Below are positions 44,547 to 54,502 of a stretch of 64,000 nt of DNA, piece by piece. The position numbers and the translations under genes are program-made. The stretch's first letter is position 1. Each line of letters starts with the position of its first letter. The notes under the pieces are model-generated. The model searched no databases. It was not told the origin of the DNA and saw only the letters and a list, made by a program, of their open reading frames with translations. Source of the DNA: Lachnospiraceae bacterium KM106-2 (GTDB lineage: Bacteria > Bacillota > Clostridia > Lachnospirales > Lachnospiraceae); the NCBI GenBank assembly GCA_009731425.1, contig AP018794.1, positions 2,549,960-2,613,959 on the forward strand, given 5' to 3'.

Positions 44547-45869
44547 TTAAAATCTTTCTACTTTCTCTTCGGTAACCCTTGCCTGAATTAAGACAACAGG
44601 ATCTGCCATTTCTTCTTTGATCGTGTAGGCACGTAGAAATTCTTCCTCTGCACTTTCAAATAACTGCTCCTTGGAAGCATATAGAATTCCAAGTGTTTCA
44701 CCTGTTTCAACATGATCGCCTGTTTTTTTCTTTAATTTAATTCCTGCACCGAAGTCGATCTTACTTTCTTTTGTCTTTCTTCCTGCTCCCAATAACATGG
44801 ATGCAATTCCACATTGTTCTGCATTCATATCATGGATATACCCAGACGTCACAGCCTTTACTTCTCTTTGAAATGGTGCTTTCGGCAAGAGCGATAGATC
44901 AGAAATAATACGACTATCTCCACCTTGTGCCTCAATCATTTTCTCCAACTGCCTCAATGCACTTTGATCTTGGATAGCCATTTCCGCTAATTCCATACAC
45001 TCTTTTAGACTTCCCTTATTCGCTAAAAATAACATATTGGCTGCTAGATGAACACAGATTTCCTGTAAATCTTTTGGGCCATTGCCTCGCAATGTTTCGA
45101 CTGCTTCCTTTACCTCTAATGCATTGCCAATTGCATTTCCAAGTGGGCGCTCCATACTGGTAATTAGCGCTACTACTTTCTTTCCCGCATGTTTTCCGAT
45201 TCTAACCATAGCTTGTGCTAATTCCATGGAACCTTCCAATGTCTTCATAAATGCACCGCTGCCTGTCTTTACATCCAGTACGATACAATCACTTCCCGCT
45301 GCAAGTTTCTTACTCATAATGGAGGATGCGATCAACGGAATACTATCTACTGTTGCGGTCACATCACGCAGTGCATAGAGTTTCTTATCTGCCGGTGTAA
45401 TGTTTCCTGACTGTCCGATCACACTGATACCCACTTGATTTACTATTTCATAAAACTGTTCAATCGGTAATGTGGTATGGAATCCCGGAATTGACTCTAA
45501 CTTATCTAACGTTCCACCTGTGAATCCCAAGCCCCTTCCTGACATCTTGGCAACTTTGACTCCACACGCTGCAACGATGGGACCTACGATCAATGTCGTC
45601 TTATCTCCAACCCCACCTGTGCTGTGCTTGTCTACTTTAATTCCATGAATTGAAGAAAGATCTACCATATCTCCTGAATGAGCCATTGCATCTGTCAAAA
45701 CTGCTGTTTCTATCTCATTCATTCCCTGAAAGCACACTGCCATTAGAAATGCGGACATTTGATAATCCGGAATATCTCCCTGTGTGTATTCCGCTATCAT
45801 TGTTCTGATTTCTTCCTCAGTCAATTGCTTACCATGTTTCTTCTTCTCAATAATGTCATACATTCTCAT
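44547..45869 (-). CDS. pdp: Pyrimidine-nucleoside (thymidine) phosphorylase
   Basis: A 440-aa enzyme that splits pyrimidine nucleosides into base and (deoxy)ribose-1-phosphate. KVDKHSTGGVGDKTTLIVGP is the phosphate-binding signature, and KMSGRGLGFTGGTLDKLESIPG binds substrate. The C-terminal domain has MLLGAGRKTKE and GIKLKKKTGDHVETGE. GGGGGA upstream favours the start at 45869 (MRMYDIIEKKKHG). It follows cdd by 17 bp; both serve pyrimidine salvage. Confidence 0.95.
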   Translation of the reverse strand: MRMYDIIEKKKHGKQLTEEEIRTMIAEYTQGDIPDYQMSAFLMAVCFQGMNEIETAVLTDAMAHSGDMVDLSSIHGIKVDKHSTGGVGDKTTLIVGPIVAACGVKVAKMSGRGLGFTGGTLDKLESIPGFHTTLPIEQFYEIVNQVGISVIGQSGNITPADKKLYALRDVTATVDSIPLIASSIMSKKLAAGSDCIVLDVKTGSGAFMKTLEGSMELAQAMVRIGKHAGKKVVALITSMERPLGNAIGNALEVKEAVETLRGNGPKDLQEICVHLAANMLFLANKGSLKECMELAEMAIQDQSALRQLEKMIEAQGGDSRIISDLSLLPKAPFQREVKAVTSGYIHDMNAEQCGIASMLLGAGRKTKESKIDFGAGIKLKKKTGDHVETGETLGILYASKEQLFESAEEEFLRAYTIKEEMADPVVLIQARVTEEKVERF

Positions 45870-45886
45870 CGCATTTTCCCCCATTT

Positions 45887-46294
45887 TTATGAATCTAAAC
45901 TATCCTTAAAAAATGCTGCTGGCATTAGCTCCTGTAACGTATATTTCTTTAAATCTTTTTTTGAGGTACCTAAAATAATTTCGAATTTACTTGGATCACA
46001 AAATTCCAACATAACCTGACGACATACGCCACAAGGTGGTGTAACGATCAGCTTATTACTGCCTCCAACAATTGCAATTTTTTTAAAGTTGTGCTGTCCC
46101 TCACTGACTGCCTTAAAAAATGCAGTTCGTTCCGCACAATTAGTTGGTGTGTATGCTGCATTCTCAATATTGCAGCCGAGATAAATAGAATCATCTTCGG
46201 CCAATAAAGCAGCTCCAACTTTAAACTTTGAATATGGTGCATAAGAATGTTCCCTTGCCTGAATCGCATAATTCAATAGAATCTCGTCTTCCAT
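45887..46294 (-). CDS. cdd: Cytidine deaminase
   Basis: A 135-aa zinc deaminase with the active-site blocks NCAERTAFFKA (zinc Cys and catalytic Glu) and PPCGVCRQVMLEF (two zinc Cys), and the substrate strand FKVGAAL. It turns cytidine and deoxycytidine into uridine forms, which pdp then cleaves. First gene of the salvage operon; GAGGGGGG before the ATG. Confidence 0.97.
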   Translation of the reverse strand: MEDEILLNYAIQAREHSYAPYSKFKVGAALLAEDDSIYLGCNIENAAYTPTNCAERTAFFKAVSEGQHNFKKIAIVGGSNKLIVTPPCGVCRQVMLEFCDPSKFEIILGTSKKDLKKYTLQELMPAAFFKDSLDS

Positions 46295-46387
46295 TATTCA
46301 GCCCCCCTCTGCTTCTGATTCTATTATACTACATAATTCTTCCTAACGAAATAGTATCACTTTCCCTCGTTATTTTCACATAAAAAA

Positions 46388-46415
46388 GAAGAAGATTTCT
46401 TATGAAATCTCCTTC
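46388..46415 (-). terminator. Terminator of the GH95-PfkB operon
   Basis: GAAGGAGATTTC and GAAATCTTCTTC on the minus strand pair with one mismatch and are followed by TTTTTTA. Confidence 0.85.
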
Positions 46416-46422
46416 CCCACAA

Positions 46423-47379
46423 TCAACCCTGTTCTTTTTTCAACTGCATTTGAATGGCCTCTAATTGAATCTTTGGAGCTACCTTTGCAAGATCACTCCG
46501 AAGGTAAAAACCATTCATTGCTTGTCTTGTACTTGCCATTCCAACTGCACAAGCCTGTTTTACAATCTTATTGATCGGTATCTCTTTTTGAATTCCCGCT
46601 GCTACGATTGCTGCTACCGCATCGATAAATCCGACGGAACTGATCTCTTTCATCACAGGCGGTACTGCTTTATAGATGCCTACCTCATCAATTGCGATCA
46701 CTTCATGTCTTTGACTGGTTGCCACCACCGTTCCGGACATTTTCTGTTTAATATGAATTGCCACTTTAGTCAGCTCATCAATACAATCTAATGATTTCTC
46801 ATAATGTTTCTCAAGGCTCTCCTGATTGAGAATAACCACATCTGGTCGTTCTTTCAGACACTCTAACATTACTTGATGAGAGATATCTAGTACAACCTTG
46901 CAATCCCATTCATGTGCAATACGAATCATATACTGATAGAGGGAACTTGTTACTCCTTTGGGTAAACTACCTGATAAAACGACTACACTACACTCTTTTA
47001 CAAGATTCGTAAATGTTATAAGCATCTGCTCTTGATCGATCTCTGTAACATATCCCCCTGGTTCTAATAATCTCGTCTGTGTATTGGTCTCCTTATTTAG
47101 AATAGTAATGCAGCTTCTAGTCTCTGCCTTCACACGTACAAATTTATTTACAATCTCTTCGCCATCTAGAATACTCTTAATATAATCACCAGAAAAACCA
47201 CCGATAAATCCAGTTGCCATAACCTTCTCACCATTTAAAACTAAATATCTGGCAACATTGATTCCTTTTCCTCCTGCCCAATAACGACATTCATTTACAC
47301 GATTTGTCTTTCCTAAATTTAAACGCTCCATCTTGTACCGTTTATCAATCGCTGCATTTAACGTAACAGTCAATATCAT
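46423..47379 (-). CDS. PfkB-family sugar kinase (1-phosphofructokinase-like)
   Basis: A 318-aa kinase: VTLNAAIDKRY, WAGGKGINVARYL (first PfkB signature) and VVLSGSLPKGV place it with 1-phosphofructokinase/tagatose-6-phosphate kinase. The catalytic loop, normally GAGDS, reads GFIDA: the Asp is kept but the anion-hole glycine is lost. So activity may be altered. It follows GH95 by 27 bp and probably phosphorylates a sugar from the same pathway. AGGGGG before the ATG. Confidence 0.85.
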   Translation of the reverse strand: MILTVTLNAAIDKRYKMERLNLGKTNRVNECRYWAGGKGINVARYLVLNGEKVMATGFIGGFSGDYIKSILDGEEIVNKFVRVKAETRSCITILNKETNTQTRLLEPGGYVTEIDQEQMLITFTNLVKECSVVVLSGSLPKGVTSSLYQYMIRIAHEWDCKVVLDISHQVMLECLKERPDVVILNQESLEKHYEKSLDCIDELTKVAIHIKQKMSGTVVATSQRHEVIAIDEVGIYKAVPPVMKEISSVGFIDAVAAIVAAGIQKEIPINKIVKQACAVGMASTRQAMNGFYLRSDLAKVAPKIQLEAIQMQLKKEQG

Positions 47380-47406
47380 GCTGCTACAACCCCCTTCAAT
47401 ATAATA

Positions 47407-49632
47407 TTATTTGTCAAATTTAATAGTAATAGATTCGTCTTTCTTCAATTCAACCTTTTGTTCCATATTTCTATAGCAAAGTACAGCATTATAATCGGAA
47501 TATGCCGTAATTGTTACAAAACTTAAGTTACCCTCTTCAAAACTAATTTCAGCTTCTGCATTTCCTTCCAGACATATCCCCTTCATATGTCCATTCTGAA
47601 TGGTTTCTGACAACGCTGGCAATATGAATACCCTACTATGATAGCTTTGTATAAAAATCTCTGAAAATGCTGCTACACTTCCTAAATTACCATCAATTTG
47701 AAATATGGTTCCACGATTTGTCTGACGATAATTCATGAGATTTTCAGATGTATGCTTTTGCAAATTAAGATATAATTGCCGTAATGCTAATTCACCTTTT
47801 TGCAGCCGTGCGTACATTGCAGCGATCCAAGCATGGCTCCACCCTGTGTGACTTCCGCCATACTGCAATCTTCGATCTAATGTAACGATTGCTGCATTTG
47901 CCAATTCCTTCTTCTCTCTAACATTGATCCTGGCACTTGGATATACGCCAAATAGCTGTGCGATATATCGTTTTCCAGGCTCAAGTTCTTCATAATCCTC
48001 TGACCATTGCATAATTTGACCATGAGCACCGATCTGTTCAACAGGGAGCTTTGTTTCCATCTCACGTACCTGCTCCCGAAGCTTGACATCAGCATCTAGT
48101 AGTTCGTTTGCCTCTACATAAGCATGAAATAGCTCATGTAAGATCTGGCTATCCATCACAGGACCTGCACACAGACTACCCTCTATGCCATCTTTTGCAA
48201 TATAGGTGTTCTCCTGCGATACAGAAGGCACTGTAACCAATTTATGATCTTCTCTTTCCACTAAGTAATCCTTAAAGAAAAGAACCGCCTGCTCAATCGC
48301 ATCAAAATGTTCTTTTAGAAACACTAAATCCTTGGTAAAGACATAATGTTGCCATATATGAAGACAGATCCAAGCTCCCCCCATAACCCAATAAGAGGAT
48401 TCAACAAGGCAGTCGTCCGGAACTGTGTCGGCATAAACGTCAGAATTGGTGTGCGCAACAAAACCATTGCATCCATACATGCTTCGAGCCGTTACTTGAC
48501 CATTTTTCTTTAATCGTTCAATAAAGTCTAATAATGGGATATGACATTGTGAAAGATTAGCGACCTCCGCTGGCCAATAGCACATCTGTGTATGTATCTT
48601 CAATGAATAACTGCTTCCCCATACTGGATCCGTCTTATCATTCCATATTCCCTGTCTGTTCATAGGAAGACTTCCCGGACGGCTTGCTGCAATCATCAGA
48701 TATCTTCCGTATTGATAGTATAGAGCAAGTAAGTTCATATCTTTTTTTCCTGCCATTACACGCTTGATACGCTCATCTGTTGGCAATGTACTCTCTTTGC
48801 CAATTGTAATCTCAACTTTTTGAAATAGTGGCTGATAATCTGCAATATGCCTTTGTAATAGTTCCTCATAACTTCTATCTTTGGCATGTCCTAAAATCTT
48901 CTTACAATCTTCATAGAGATTGGTAAAACGATAAGAGGTTGCTATCGTAAAGAGAATATCTACCTCTTTTGCATCCTGAATAACAAGATGTTCTCCAACT
49001 GTATGTACGCTTCCCCCATTAGTTCTAGCATAGATCATTCCAACAAACTTCGTTCCGGAATCTGCCTTTTTCTCAAGCACGATCGTATCTTCCCCATCTT
49101 TATATGCTTTAATGGATGGTTGTTTACATTCTGTCTGTACATGAAAATTTAGTCGTTTACTACCTTCTGCACTTAAGTGCATTACAAAGACCTGATCTGG
49201 ATACGAAATAAACATTTGCCTCTTATATAAGGTATCCCCTATTTGATACGTTACATTGCAGACTGCCTGCTCTAGATCGAGACTTCTCTGATAATTACTG
49301 TAGACCCCTTTATGGCAGGTGTCAGTCATAAAAATATCGCCCCATGCCTGATATACACTTTGAGACTTGGGCGTTCCTGATAACGCATATACTGCCAACT
49401 GCTCCGCTTCTTCTATTTTTCCTTCTTTTATGTATTCTCTTATCTTAGGAAAAGCTTCCCCACTATCTGGATTCAATCGATTATTACCTGTTCCACTCCA
49501 AATAGATTCTTCATTTATCTGAATGTGTTCTCGGAACACTCCGCCAAAGACCATGGCTCCAATATGACTATTTCCCAAAGGAAGCGCTTGACACCAGTCA
49601 AAAGCAGGTTTCCGATACCATAATTGATTCAT
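47407..49632 (-). CDS. Glycoside hydrolase family 95 (alpha-L-fucosidase/galactosidase)
   Basis: A 741-aa enzyme without signal peptide. It starts with LWYRKPAFDWCQALPLGNSHIGAMVFGGV and NEESIWSGTGNNRLNP, typical of the GH95 N-terminal beta domain. The (alpha/alpha)6 barrel shows PLNRQGIWND-like SLPMNRQGIWNDKTDPVW, VAHTNSDVYADTVPDD and FQIDGNLGSVAAFSEI, the last carrying the catalytic Asp. Members remove alpha-L-fucose or alpha-L-galactose from glycans. Acting in the cytoplasm, it needs an importer not seen here. GGAGGA favours the second of two adjacent ATGs. Confidence 0.93.
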   Translation of the reverse strand: MNQLWYRKPAFDWCQALPLGNSHIGAMVFGGVFREHIQINEESIWSGTGNNRLNPDSGEAFPKIREYIKEGKIEEAEQLAVYALSGTPKSQSVYQAWGDIFMTDTCHKGVYSNYQRSLDLEQAVCNVTYQIGDTLYKRQMFISYPDQVFVMHLSAEGSKRLNFHVQTECKQPSIKAYKDGEDTIVLEKKADSGTKFVGMIYARTNGGSVHTVGEHLVIQDAKEVDILFTIATSYRFTNLYEDCKKILGHAKDRSYEELLQRHIADYQPLFQKVEITIGKESTLPTDERIKRVMAGKKDMNLLALYYQYGRYLMIAASRPGSLPMNRQGIWNDKTDPVWGSSYSLKIHTQMCYWPAEVANLSQCHIPLLDFIERLKKNGQVTARSMYGCNGFVAHTNSDVYADTVPDDCLVESSYWVMGGAWICLHIWQHYVFTKDLVFLKEHFDAIEQAVLFFKDYLVEREDHKLVTVPSVSQENTYIAKDGIEGSLCAGPVMDSQILHELFHAYVEANELLDADVKLREQVREMETKLPVEQIGAHGQIMQWSEDYEELEPGKRYIAQLFGVYPSARINVREKKELANAAIVTLDRRLQYGGSHTGWSHAWIAAMYARLQKGELALRQLYLNLQKHTSENLMNYRQTNRGTIFQIDGNLGSVAAFSEIFIQSYHSRVFILPALSETIQNGHMKGICLEGNAEAEISFEEGNLSFVTITAYSDYNAVLCYRNMEQKVELKKDESITIKFDK

Positions 49633-49705
49633 CATTTTCCTCCTCCGTTTCTTACAACTATAACCCCTTCTAAATTAATTAAATTATTTCATATGTTCAT
49701 CAAAT

Positions 49706-49734
49706 ATTATAGCTCAAACTGTAAATATTTACAA
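49706..49734 (-). promoter_or_regulatory. Promoter of the GH95-PfkB operon
   Basis: On the minus strand TTGTAA (49734-49729) and TATAAT (49711-49706) with 17-nt spacing, about 74 bp before the GH95 start. Confidence 0.65.
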
Positions 49735-49803
49735 ATTATTTATTAATTTTTCCTGTAAAATTTTAGTAACATATTTAATAAAATATGAAGAATAACTTTT
49801 ATA

Positions 49804-49877
49804 AACGAGAGAAACATGCTCTACGAGTTTCTCTCGTTATCGCGACAGTCGCCAAGGTCATGTTCATATGACTTTGG
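49804..49877. other. Pair of hairpins in the GH95 upstream region
   Basis: AACGAGAGAAAC (49804-49815) and GTTTCTCTCGTT (49827-49838) form a perfect 12-bp stem. CCAAGGTCAT (49852-49861) and ATGACTTTGG (49868-49877) form a second, with one wobble. They lie between the GH95 promoter and the aldolase terminator, outside any gene. Confidence 0.5.
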
Positions 49878-49895
49878 TTCGTTTTCCGCGTAAAT

Positions 49896-49938
49896 AAAAA
49901 AGACCAATGTCTGAACAAATTCAAACATTGATCTTTTT
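49896..49938 (-). terminator. Terminator of the isomerase-kinase-aldolase operon
   Basis: AAAAAGACCAATGTCTGA (49896-49913) pairs with TCAAACATTGATCTTTTT (49921-49938), nearly perfectly, just after the aldolase stop. Confidence 0.88.
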
Positions 49939-49957
49939 AAATCTACGCTATCTTATT

Positions 49958-50611
49958 TTATTCACCAAAAACAGCTCTATAATCAGCCTGGAATTTCTCA
50001 ATTCCTTGATCTGTTAATGGATGATGGATCATCTGATCGATTACTTTAAATGGAACAGTTGCTATATCAGCACCTGCTAATGCACAATCCGTAACATGAA
50101 TTGGATTTCTTACACTGGCTGCGATGATCTGTGCTTCAATTCCATGAATCTCAAAAATTTCTGCAATCGTACGAATTAAATCGATTCCTGGTTGAGAAAT
50201 ATCATCTAATCTTCCAAGGAAAGGCGATACATAAGTAGCACCTGCTCTAGCTGCTAGTAAAGCTTGGTTTGCAGAGAAGATCAATGTAACATTAACTTTG
50301 ATTCCTTCACTTGTTAATACTTTCGTTGCTTTTAAACCTTCTTCAGTCATTGGGATCTTTACAACCATATTAGGATGGATTGCTGCGATTGCACGTCCTT
50401 CATTGATCATACCTTCTGCATCAACTGTAGTTGCTTTTACTTCACCACTGATTGGTCCATCAACGATCGTTGTAATTTCTTTAATAACTTCATTGAAGTC
50501 TCTTCCCTCTTTGGCAATTAAGGAAGGATTTGTAGTAACACCACAGATCACTCCCATATCATTTGCTCTTTTAATATCTTCTACTTTTGCTGTATCAATA
50601 AAAAATCTCAT
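49958..50611 (-). CDS. fsa: Transaldolase-like fructose-6-phosphate aldolase
   Basis: A 217-aa short transaldolase: [21 protein letters not shown], the Schiff-base Lys in [10 protein letters not shown], and [11 protein letters not shown]. This size matches the FSA/TalC group, which either cleaves fructose-6-phosphate or acts as transaldolase in the pentose phosphate route. It follows xylulokinase by 22 bp, so it serves the non-oxidative pentose pathway here. The two activities cannot be told apart from sequence reading. Confidence 0.93.
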   Translation of the reverse strand: MRFFIDTAKVEDIKRANDMGVICGVTTNPSLIAKEGRDFNEVIKEITTIVDGPISGEVKATTVDAEGMINEGRAIAAIHPNMVVKIPMTEEGLKATKVLTSEGIKVNVTLIFSANQALLAARAGATYVSPFLGRLDDISQPGIDLIRTIAEIFEIHGIEAQIIAASVRNPIHVTDCALAGADIATVPFKVIDQMIHHPLTDQGIEKFQADYRAVFGE

Positions 50612-50633
50612 GTTCTTTCCCTCTTTTCAATTC

Positions 50634-52103
50634 TTATTTTATTTGGCCAAATAAACTTTTTACCGTTGGATAAATCTTTGCAAATTTCTGATAACGATCT
50701 TCATAAGCAGTTACGAATTGTTGTTCTGGTTCTACGGTATCGATCACCTTAACTAATTTATTAGCTGCCTCTTTAACATCTTTATATTCTCCGCAAGCAA
50801 CCGCTGCTAGGATAGCTCCACCAAGGGCTGGACCTTCTTCGCTTTCGATCACATCTACTTTGACATTTAAGACATTTGCTATGATCTTCTTCCATAGAGG
50901 ACTCTTTGCTCCGCCTCCACAGATTTTCGTTCTCTCAATTTTGATACCAAGTGATTTGGCAACTTCAAAAGAATCTCTCAATGCAAAGGCAACACCTTCT
51001 AATACTGCCTGTGTCATATCTTCTCTTGTTGTATCCATTGTCATTCCAATGAAAGTTCCTCTGGCATCTGGATCATTATGAGGAGAACGCTCTCCCATTA
51101 AATATGGCAGGAAGAATACATGATTCTCTCCTAGTTTAGTAATTCCTTTTTGTTCATTCGCATATTCCTTTGTGCGAATAATTTCATCCATCCACCATTT
51201 ATTACAAGATGCTGCACTTAACATACATCCCATCAAATGATATTGTCCATCAGCATGAGCAAAGGCATGAAGAGCATTGTGCTCATCGACACGAAACTCT
51301 TTACTTGCAATGAATACAGTTCCGCTTGTACCAAGTGAAATGTTACACATTCCATCTCCGACTGTTCCGGTTCCGACTGCTGCTGCCGCATTATCTCCTG
51401 CGCCGGCAACGATCTTTACATCTTCTCTAAGACCAAGTTCTTTTGCTACCTCTGGTTTCAGATTACCGGTTACTTCATAGCTCTCATAAATATGAGGCAT
51501 CATATCTTCTGTGATACCGCAGATCGATAACATTTCCTTGGACCAGCATTTGTTCTTAACATCCATAAGAAGCATTCCTGATGCATCCGATACATCGGTT
51601 GAATGAACACCTGATAAACGGTAAGCGATGTAATCCTTTGGCAACATGATCTTTTTGATCTTTGCAAATAATTCTGGTTCATTAGCCTTCATCCAGAGGA
51701 TCTTTGGTGCTGTAAAACCAGTAAATGCAATATTTGCTGTATATTTCGATAACTGTTCTTTCCCAATAACATTATTTAAGTAGTCACATTCTTTTGCTGT
51801 TCTTCCATCATTCCATAAAATAGCTGGACGGATCACTGCATCGGACTCGTCTAAAATGACAAGTCCATGCATCTGACCTCCGAAGCTGATTCCATTTACT
51901 TGGGAAGCATCAAATCCTTTTACTAATTCTTTAATTCCGGCAACTACCTGTGTCCACCAGTCTTCTGGATTCTGTTCTGACCAGCCTGGCTTTGGGAAGG
52001 AAATTGGATATTCTTTTGATACGATATTTTCAATTTTACCTGCTCCATCCATTAAGAGTAACTTAACAGCGGAGGTTCCTAAATCTACACCGATATAATA
52101 CAT
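50634..52103 (-). CDS. xylB: Xylulokinase
   Basis: A 489-aa FGGY kinase: YIGVDLGTSAVKLLLMD, ISFGGQMHGLV, RPAILWNDGRT, the GAGDNAAAAVGTGT nucleotide region, and KICGGGAKSPLWKKIIANV. It phosphorylates D-xylulose (or a related ketopentose) made by the isomerase encoded 27 bp upstream. AAGAAGGGG precedes the ATG. Lies mid-operon between isomerase and aldolase. Confidence 0.93.
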   Translation of the reverse strand: MYYIGVDLGTSAVKLLLMDGAGKIENIVSKEYPISFPKPGWSEQNPEDWWTQVVAGIKELVKGFDASQVNGISFGGQMHGLVILDESDAVIRPAILWNDGRTAKECDYLNNVIGKEQLSKYTANIAFTGFTAPKILWMKANEPELFAKIKKIMLPKDYIAYRLSGVHSTDVSDASGMLLMDVKNKCWSKEMLSICGITEDMMPHIYESYEVTGNLKPEVAKELGLREDVKIVAGAGDNAAAAVGTGTVGDGMCNISLGTSGTVFIASKEFRVDEHNALHAFAHADGQYHLMGCMLSAASCNKWWMDEIIRTKEYANEQKGITKLGENHVFFLPYLMGERSPHNDPDARGTFIGMTMDTTREDMTQAVLEGVAFALRDSFEVAKSLGIKIERTKICGGGAKSPLWKKIIANVLNVKVDVIESEEGPALGGAILAAVACGEYKDVKEAANKLVKVIDTVEPEQQFVTAYEDRYQKFAKIYPTVKSLFGQIK

Positions 52104-52130
52104 AAGTATGCCCCTTCTTCCTTTGGAGAA

Positions 52131-53609
52131 TTATTTAAATGGATTCTCTGCCTCATATAACATTCCTTGTGGACGATTAAATCCAATACTTTCTACATCA
52201 TAGTATTTAAATACATCAAATAATGTCTTTCCAATATTCTTAAATGCAACTGCACCATGATGAGGGAAGTTATTTTCTACTAATTCATAACGATAGAATC
52301 TGCCCATTTCAGGAATTGCAAAGATACCGATTGCACCGAAGGAACGAGTGGCTACTGGAAGAACTTCACCTTGTGCAATGTAAGCTTTTAACTTGGCATC
52401 TGAAGTAGATTGTAAACGGAAGAAAGTGATATCTCCAGGTACGATATCTCCTTCCAGTGTTCCCTGAGTAACTTTTTCACCAAGGTTTCTAGCCATGATC
52501 TTCTGATATTTCATAGAACAGAATGATAATTTGCTTGATGCTGTATTTCCACAATGGAATCCCATGAAAGTATCTTTTAATGTATAGTTATGTTTTCCTT
52601 TGATTTCAGCTTCATACATATCTTTTGGTACGGAGTTGTTGATATCTAATAATGTTACGGTATCTTCAGAAATTACAGTACCGATGAATTCACTTAATGC
52701 ACCATAAATATCTACTTCACAAGATACAGGGATTCCTCTGTCTGTTAAACGGCTGTTAACATAACATGGAACAAATCCAAATTGAGTCTGGAATGCTGGC
52801 CAGCATTTTCCTGAGATTGCAACATATTCTCTAGAACCTTTATGCTCTTCTACCCAATCTAATAAAGTGATCTCATATTGAGCTAATTTAGGAAGGATTT
52901 CTGGTTTTAAGTTTCCTTTACCAAGTTCACTTTCCATATCTTTTACAACATCAGGGATTCTCTTATCTCCTGCATGGTTATTAAATGCTTCGAATAGATC
53001 AAGTTCTGAGTTTTCTTCAATTTCAACGCCTAATTGGTATAATTGATGGATTGGTGCATTACATGCCAAGAAATCTTGTGGACGAGGTCCGAAAGAAATA
53101 ATCTTTAAGTTAGACAATCCAACGATAGTACGTGCGATTGGAACGAATTCTGCGATCATATCTGCACATTCGTCTGGAGTTCCTACAGGATATTCTGGTA
53201 TGTACGCTTTAATATTACGAAGCTTTAAGTTATAGCTTGCATTTAGCATTCCGCAGTATGCATCGCCACGGCCATCTAATAAGTTATCTCCATGTTCTTC
53301 CGCAGCTGCTACAAACATAACTGGTCCGTTAAATTCTTTGGCAAGTAAAGTTTCTGCTGATTCTGGTCCAAAGTTTCCTAAGTAAACAACTAAGGCATTG
53401 CATCCTGCATCGTTGATATCTTTTAATGCTTTACGCATATCAAGTTCATTTTCGATACATACTGGACACTCATAAATCTCGCCATGTTTCTTTGTGTACT
53501 CAGCAACGACTGCTTTTCTTCTTGATTCTGATAATGACATTGGGAAGCAGTCTCTGCTTACTGCTACGATAGCTAATTTTAATTCTGGGATGTTATTTGA
53601 CTTTCTCAT
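52131..53609 (-). CDS. L-fucose/L-arabinose isomerase-family protein
   Basis: A 492-aa protein of the fucose isomerase fold. It has VVYLGNFGPESAETLLAKEF near residues 75-95, FGPRPQDFLACNAPIHQLYQLGVE, the metal-region SCEVDIYGALSEFIG, FHCGNTASSKL and PHHGAVAF. These are the motifs of the FucI/AraA superfamily, though it differs from classical FucI in length and N-terminus. Clustered with DUF4867, xylulokinase and aldolase, it should convert an aldose to a ketose. Sugar not decided. Confidence 0.87.
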   Translation of the reverse strand: MRKSNNIPELKLAIVAVSRDCFPMSLSESRRKAVVAEYTKKHGEIYECPVCIENELDMRKALKDINDAGCNALVVYLGNFGPESAETLLAKEFNGPVMFVAAAEEHGDNLLDGRGDAYCGMLNASYNLKLRNIKAYIPEYPVGTPDECADMIAEFVPIARTIVGLSNLKIISFGPRPQDFLACNAPIHQLYQLGVEIEENSELDLFEAFNNHAGDKRIPDVVKDMESELGKGNLKPEILPKLAQYEITLLDWVEEHKGSREYVAISGKCWPAFQTQFGFVPCYVNSRLTDRGIPVSCEVDIYGALSEFIGTVISEDTVTLLDINNSVPKDMYEAEIKGKHNYTLKDTFMGFHCGNTASSKLSFCSMKYQKIMARNLGEKVTQGTLEGDIVPGDITFFRLQSTSDAKLKAYIAQGEVLPVATRSFGAIGIFAIPEMGRFYRYELVENNFPHHGAVAFKNIGKTLFDVFKYYDVESIGFNRPQGMLYEAENPFK

Positions 53610-53637
53610 ATTAATTCTCCTCCATTTGTTTTATTAT

Positions 53638-54264
53638 TTATTTTGCTGATAAATTCTCGCCCTTTAATCCTACAAATGCCCCATCAATTGCAGCACTCTT
53701 ATGAGCGATCAACCATTTATTTCTTGCATATAAAGTGGAATCTTCCTTTGATGCAGATACTTTGTTCTCTAAATCTAGGTTTGTGTCTTTTGGTAACGCT
53801 ACAACACAGCGGAATCCTTTTCCTGCTACTCCGCATGGTGCATAATGTAATGTGGTTGCATATACTTCGATCACAGTTCCTTCTGGCACTAAAAATGCTT
53901 CCATTTTACTTGTGTCATAAGTCAGATCTTCTTCAATGTCTTGTTCCATTCCTAAAATAAGAATTAAATCGGTAGCTGCAACATTGATCTCTGATGAACG
54001 ATGATATTCTACTGCATTCAATAATTGATTATGTCCATTGCAATAACCGATCTGAATTGGTAATCCACCATATAAACTATCTCTTACAACCTGATATGTA
54101 CTCGTCTTCTCAAGATCTTCATCGGATGGTACATAGATAACATCATCTGGTACCGGTTTAGTCTCCATGACTTTTAGAAGTTCTTCCACCTCATAGTCTT
54201 TTGTTAAAACTCTTCCATACTTTCTAAATGCGGCATCTGTTACCTTTTTAACCGTCATAGACAT
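53638..54264 (-). CDS. DUF4867-family protein
   Basis: A 208-aa protein (MSMTVKKVTDAAFRKYGRVL...PIQIGYCNGHNQLLNAVEYHRSSEINVAATDLILILG...HYAPCGVAGKGFRCVVALPKDTN) recognised as DUF4867, a cupin-like family that often travels with sugar isomerases in Clostridia. It may be a mutarotase or isomerase helper; not known. AGGAGG sets the start at 54264. First gene of the operon, 28 bp before the isomerase gene. Confidence 0.85.
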   Translation of the reverse strand: MSMTVKKVTDAAFRKYGRVLTKDYEVEELLKVMETKPVPDDVIYVPSDEDLEKTSTYQVVRDSLYGGLPIQIGYCNGHNQLLNAVEYHRSSEINVAATDLILILGMEQDIEEDLTYDTSKMEAFLVPEGTVIEVYATTLHYAPCGVAGKGFRCVVALPKDTNLDLENKVSASKEDSTLYARNKWLIAHKSAAIDGAFVGLKGENLSAK

Positions 54265-54447
54265 TCCAACATTCCTCCTTGTTTCGTGATTATAAAACAC
54301 TTTTGTAAAATGGTTTTATAAAAGATATTTATATTATAGTTTTCCACTTATTTCTTGTCAATCATATTCACAAAAATAAATCTATTACATTTGCTTTTTT
54401 GTAATATTTGCACAATTTCCCCCTTTATTTTCTTACAATACAACGAA

Positions 54448-54486
54448 AGGCCTTATGTGAGGTTTTTCTCCCACCACATAAGGCCT
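54448..54486. terminator. Terminator of the ROK gene
   Basis: AGGCCTTATGTG (54448-54459) and CACATAAGGCCT (54475-54486) are perfect 12-bp arms, just after the ROK stop. Confidence 0.8.
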
Positions 54487-54502
54487 AAAGGTCTAACTAT
54501 AA

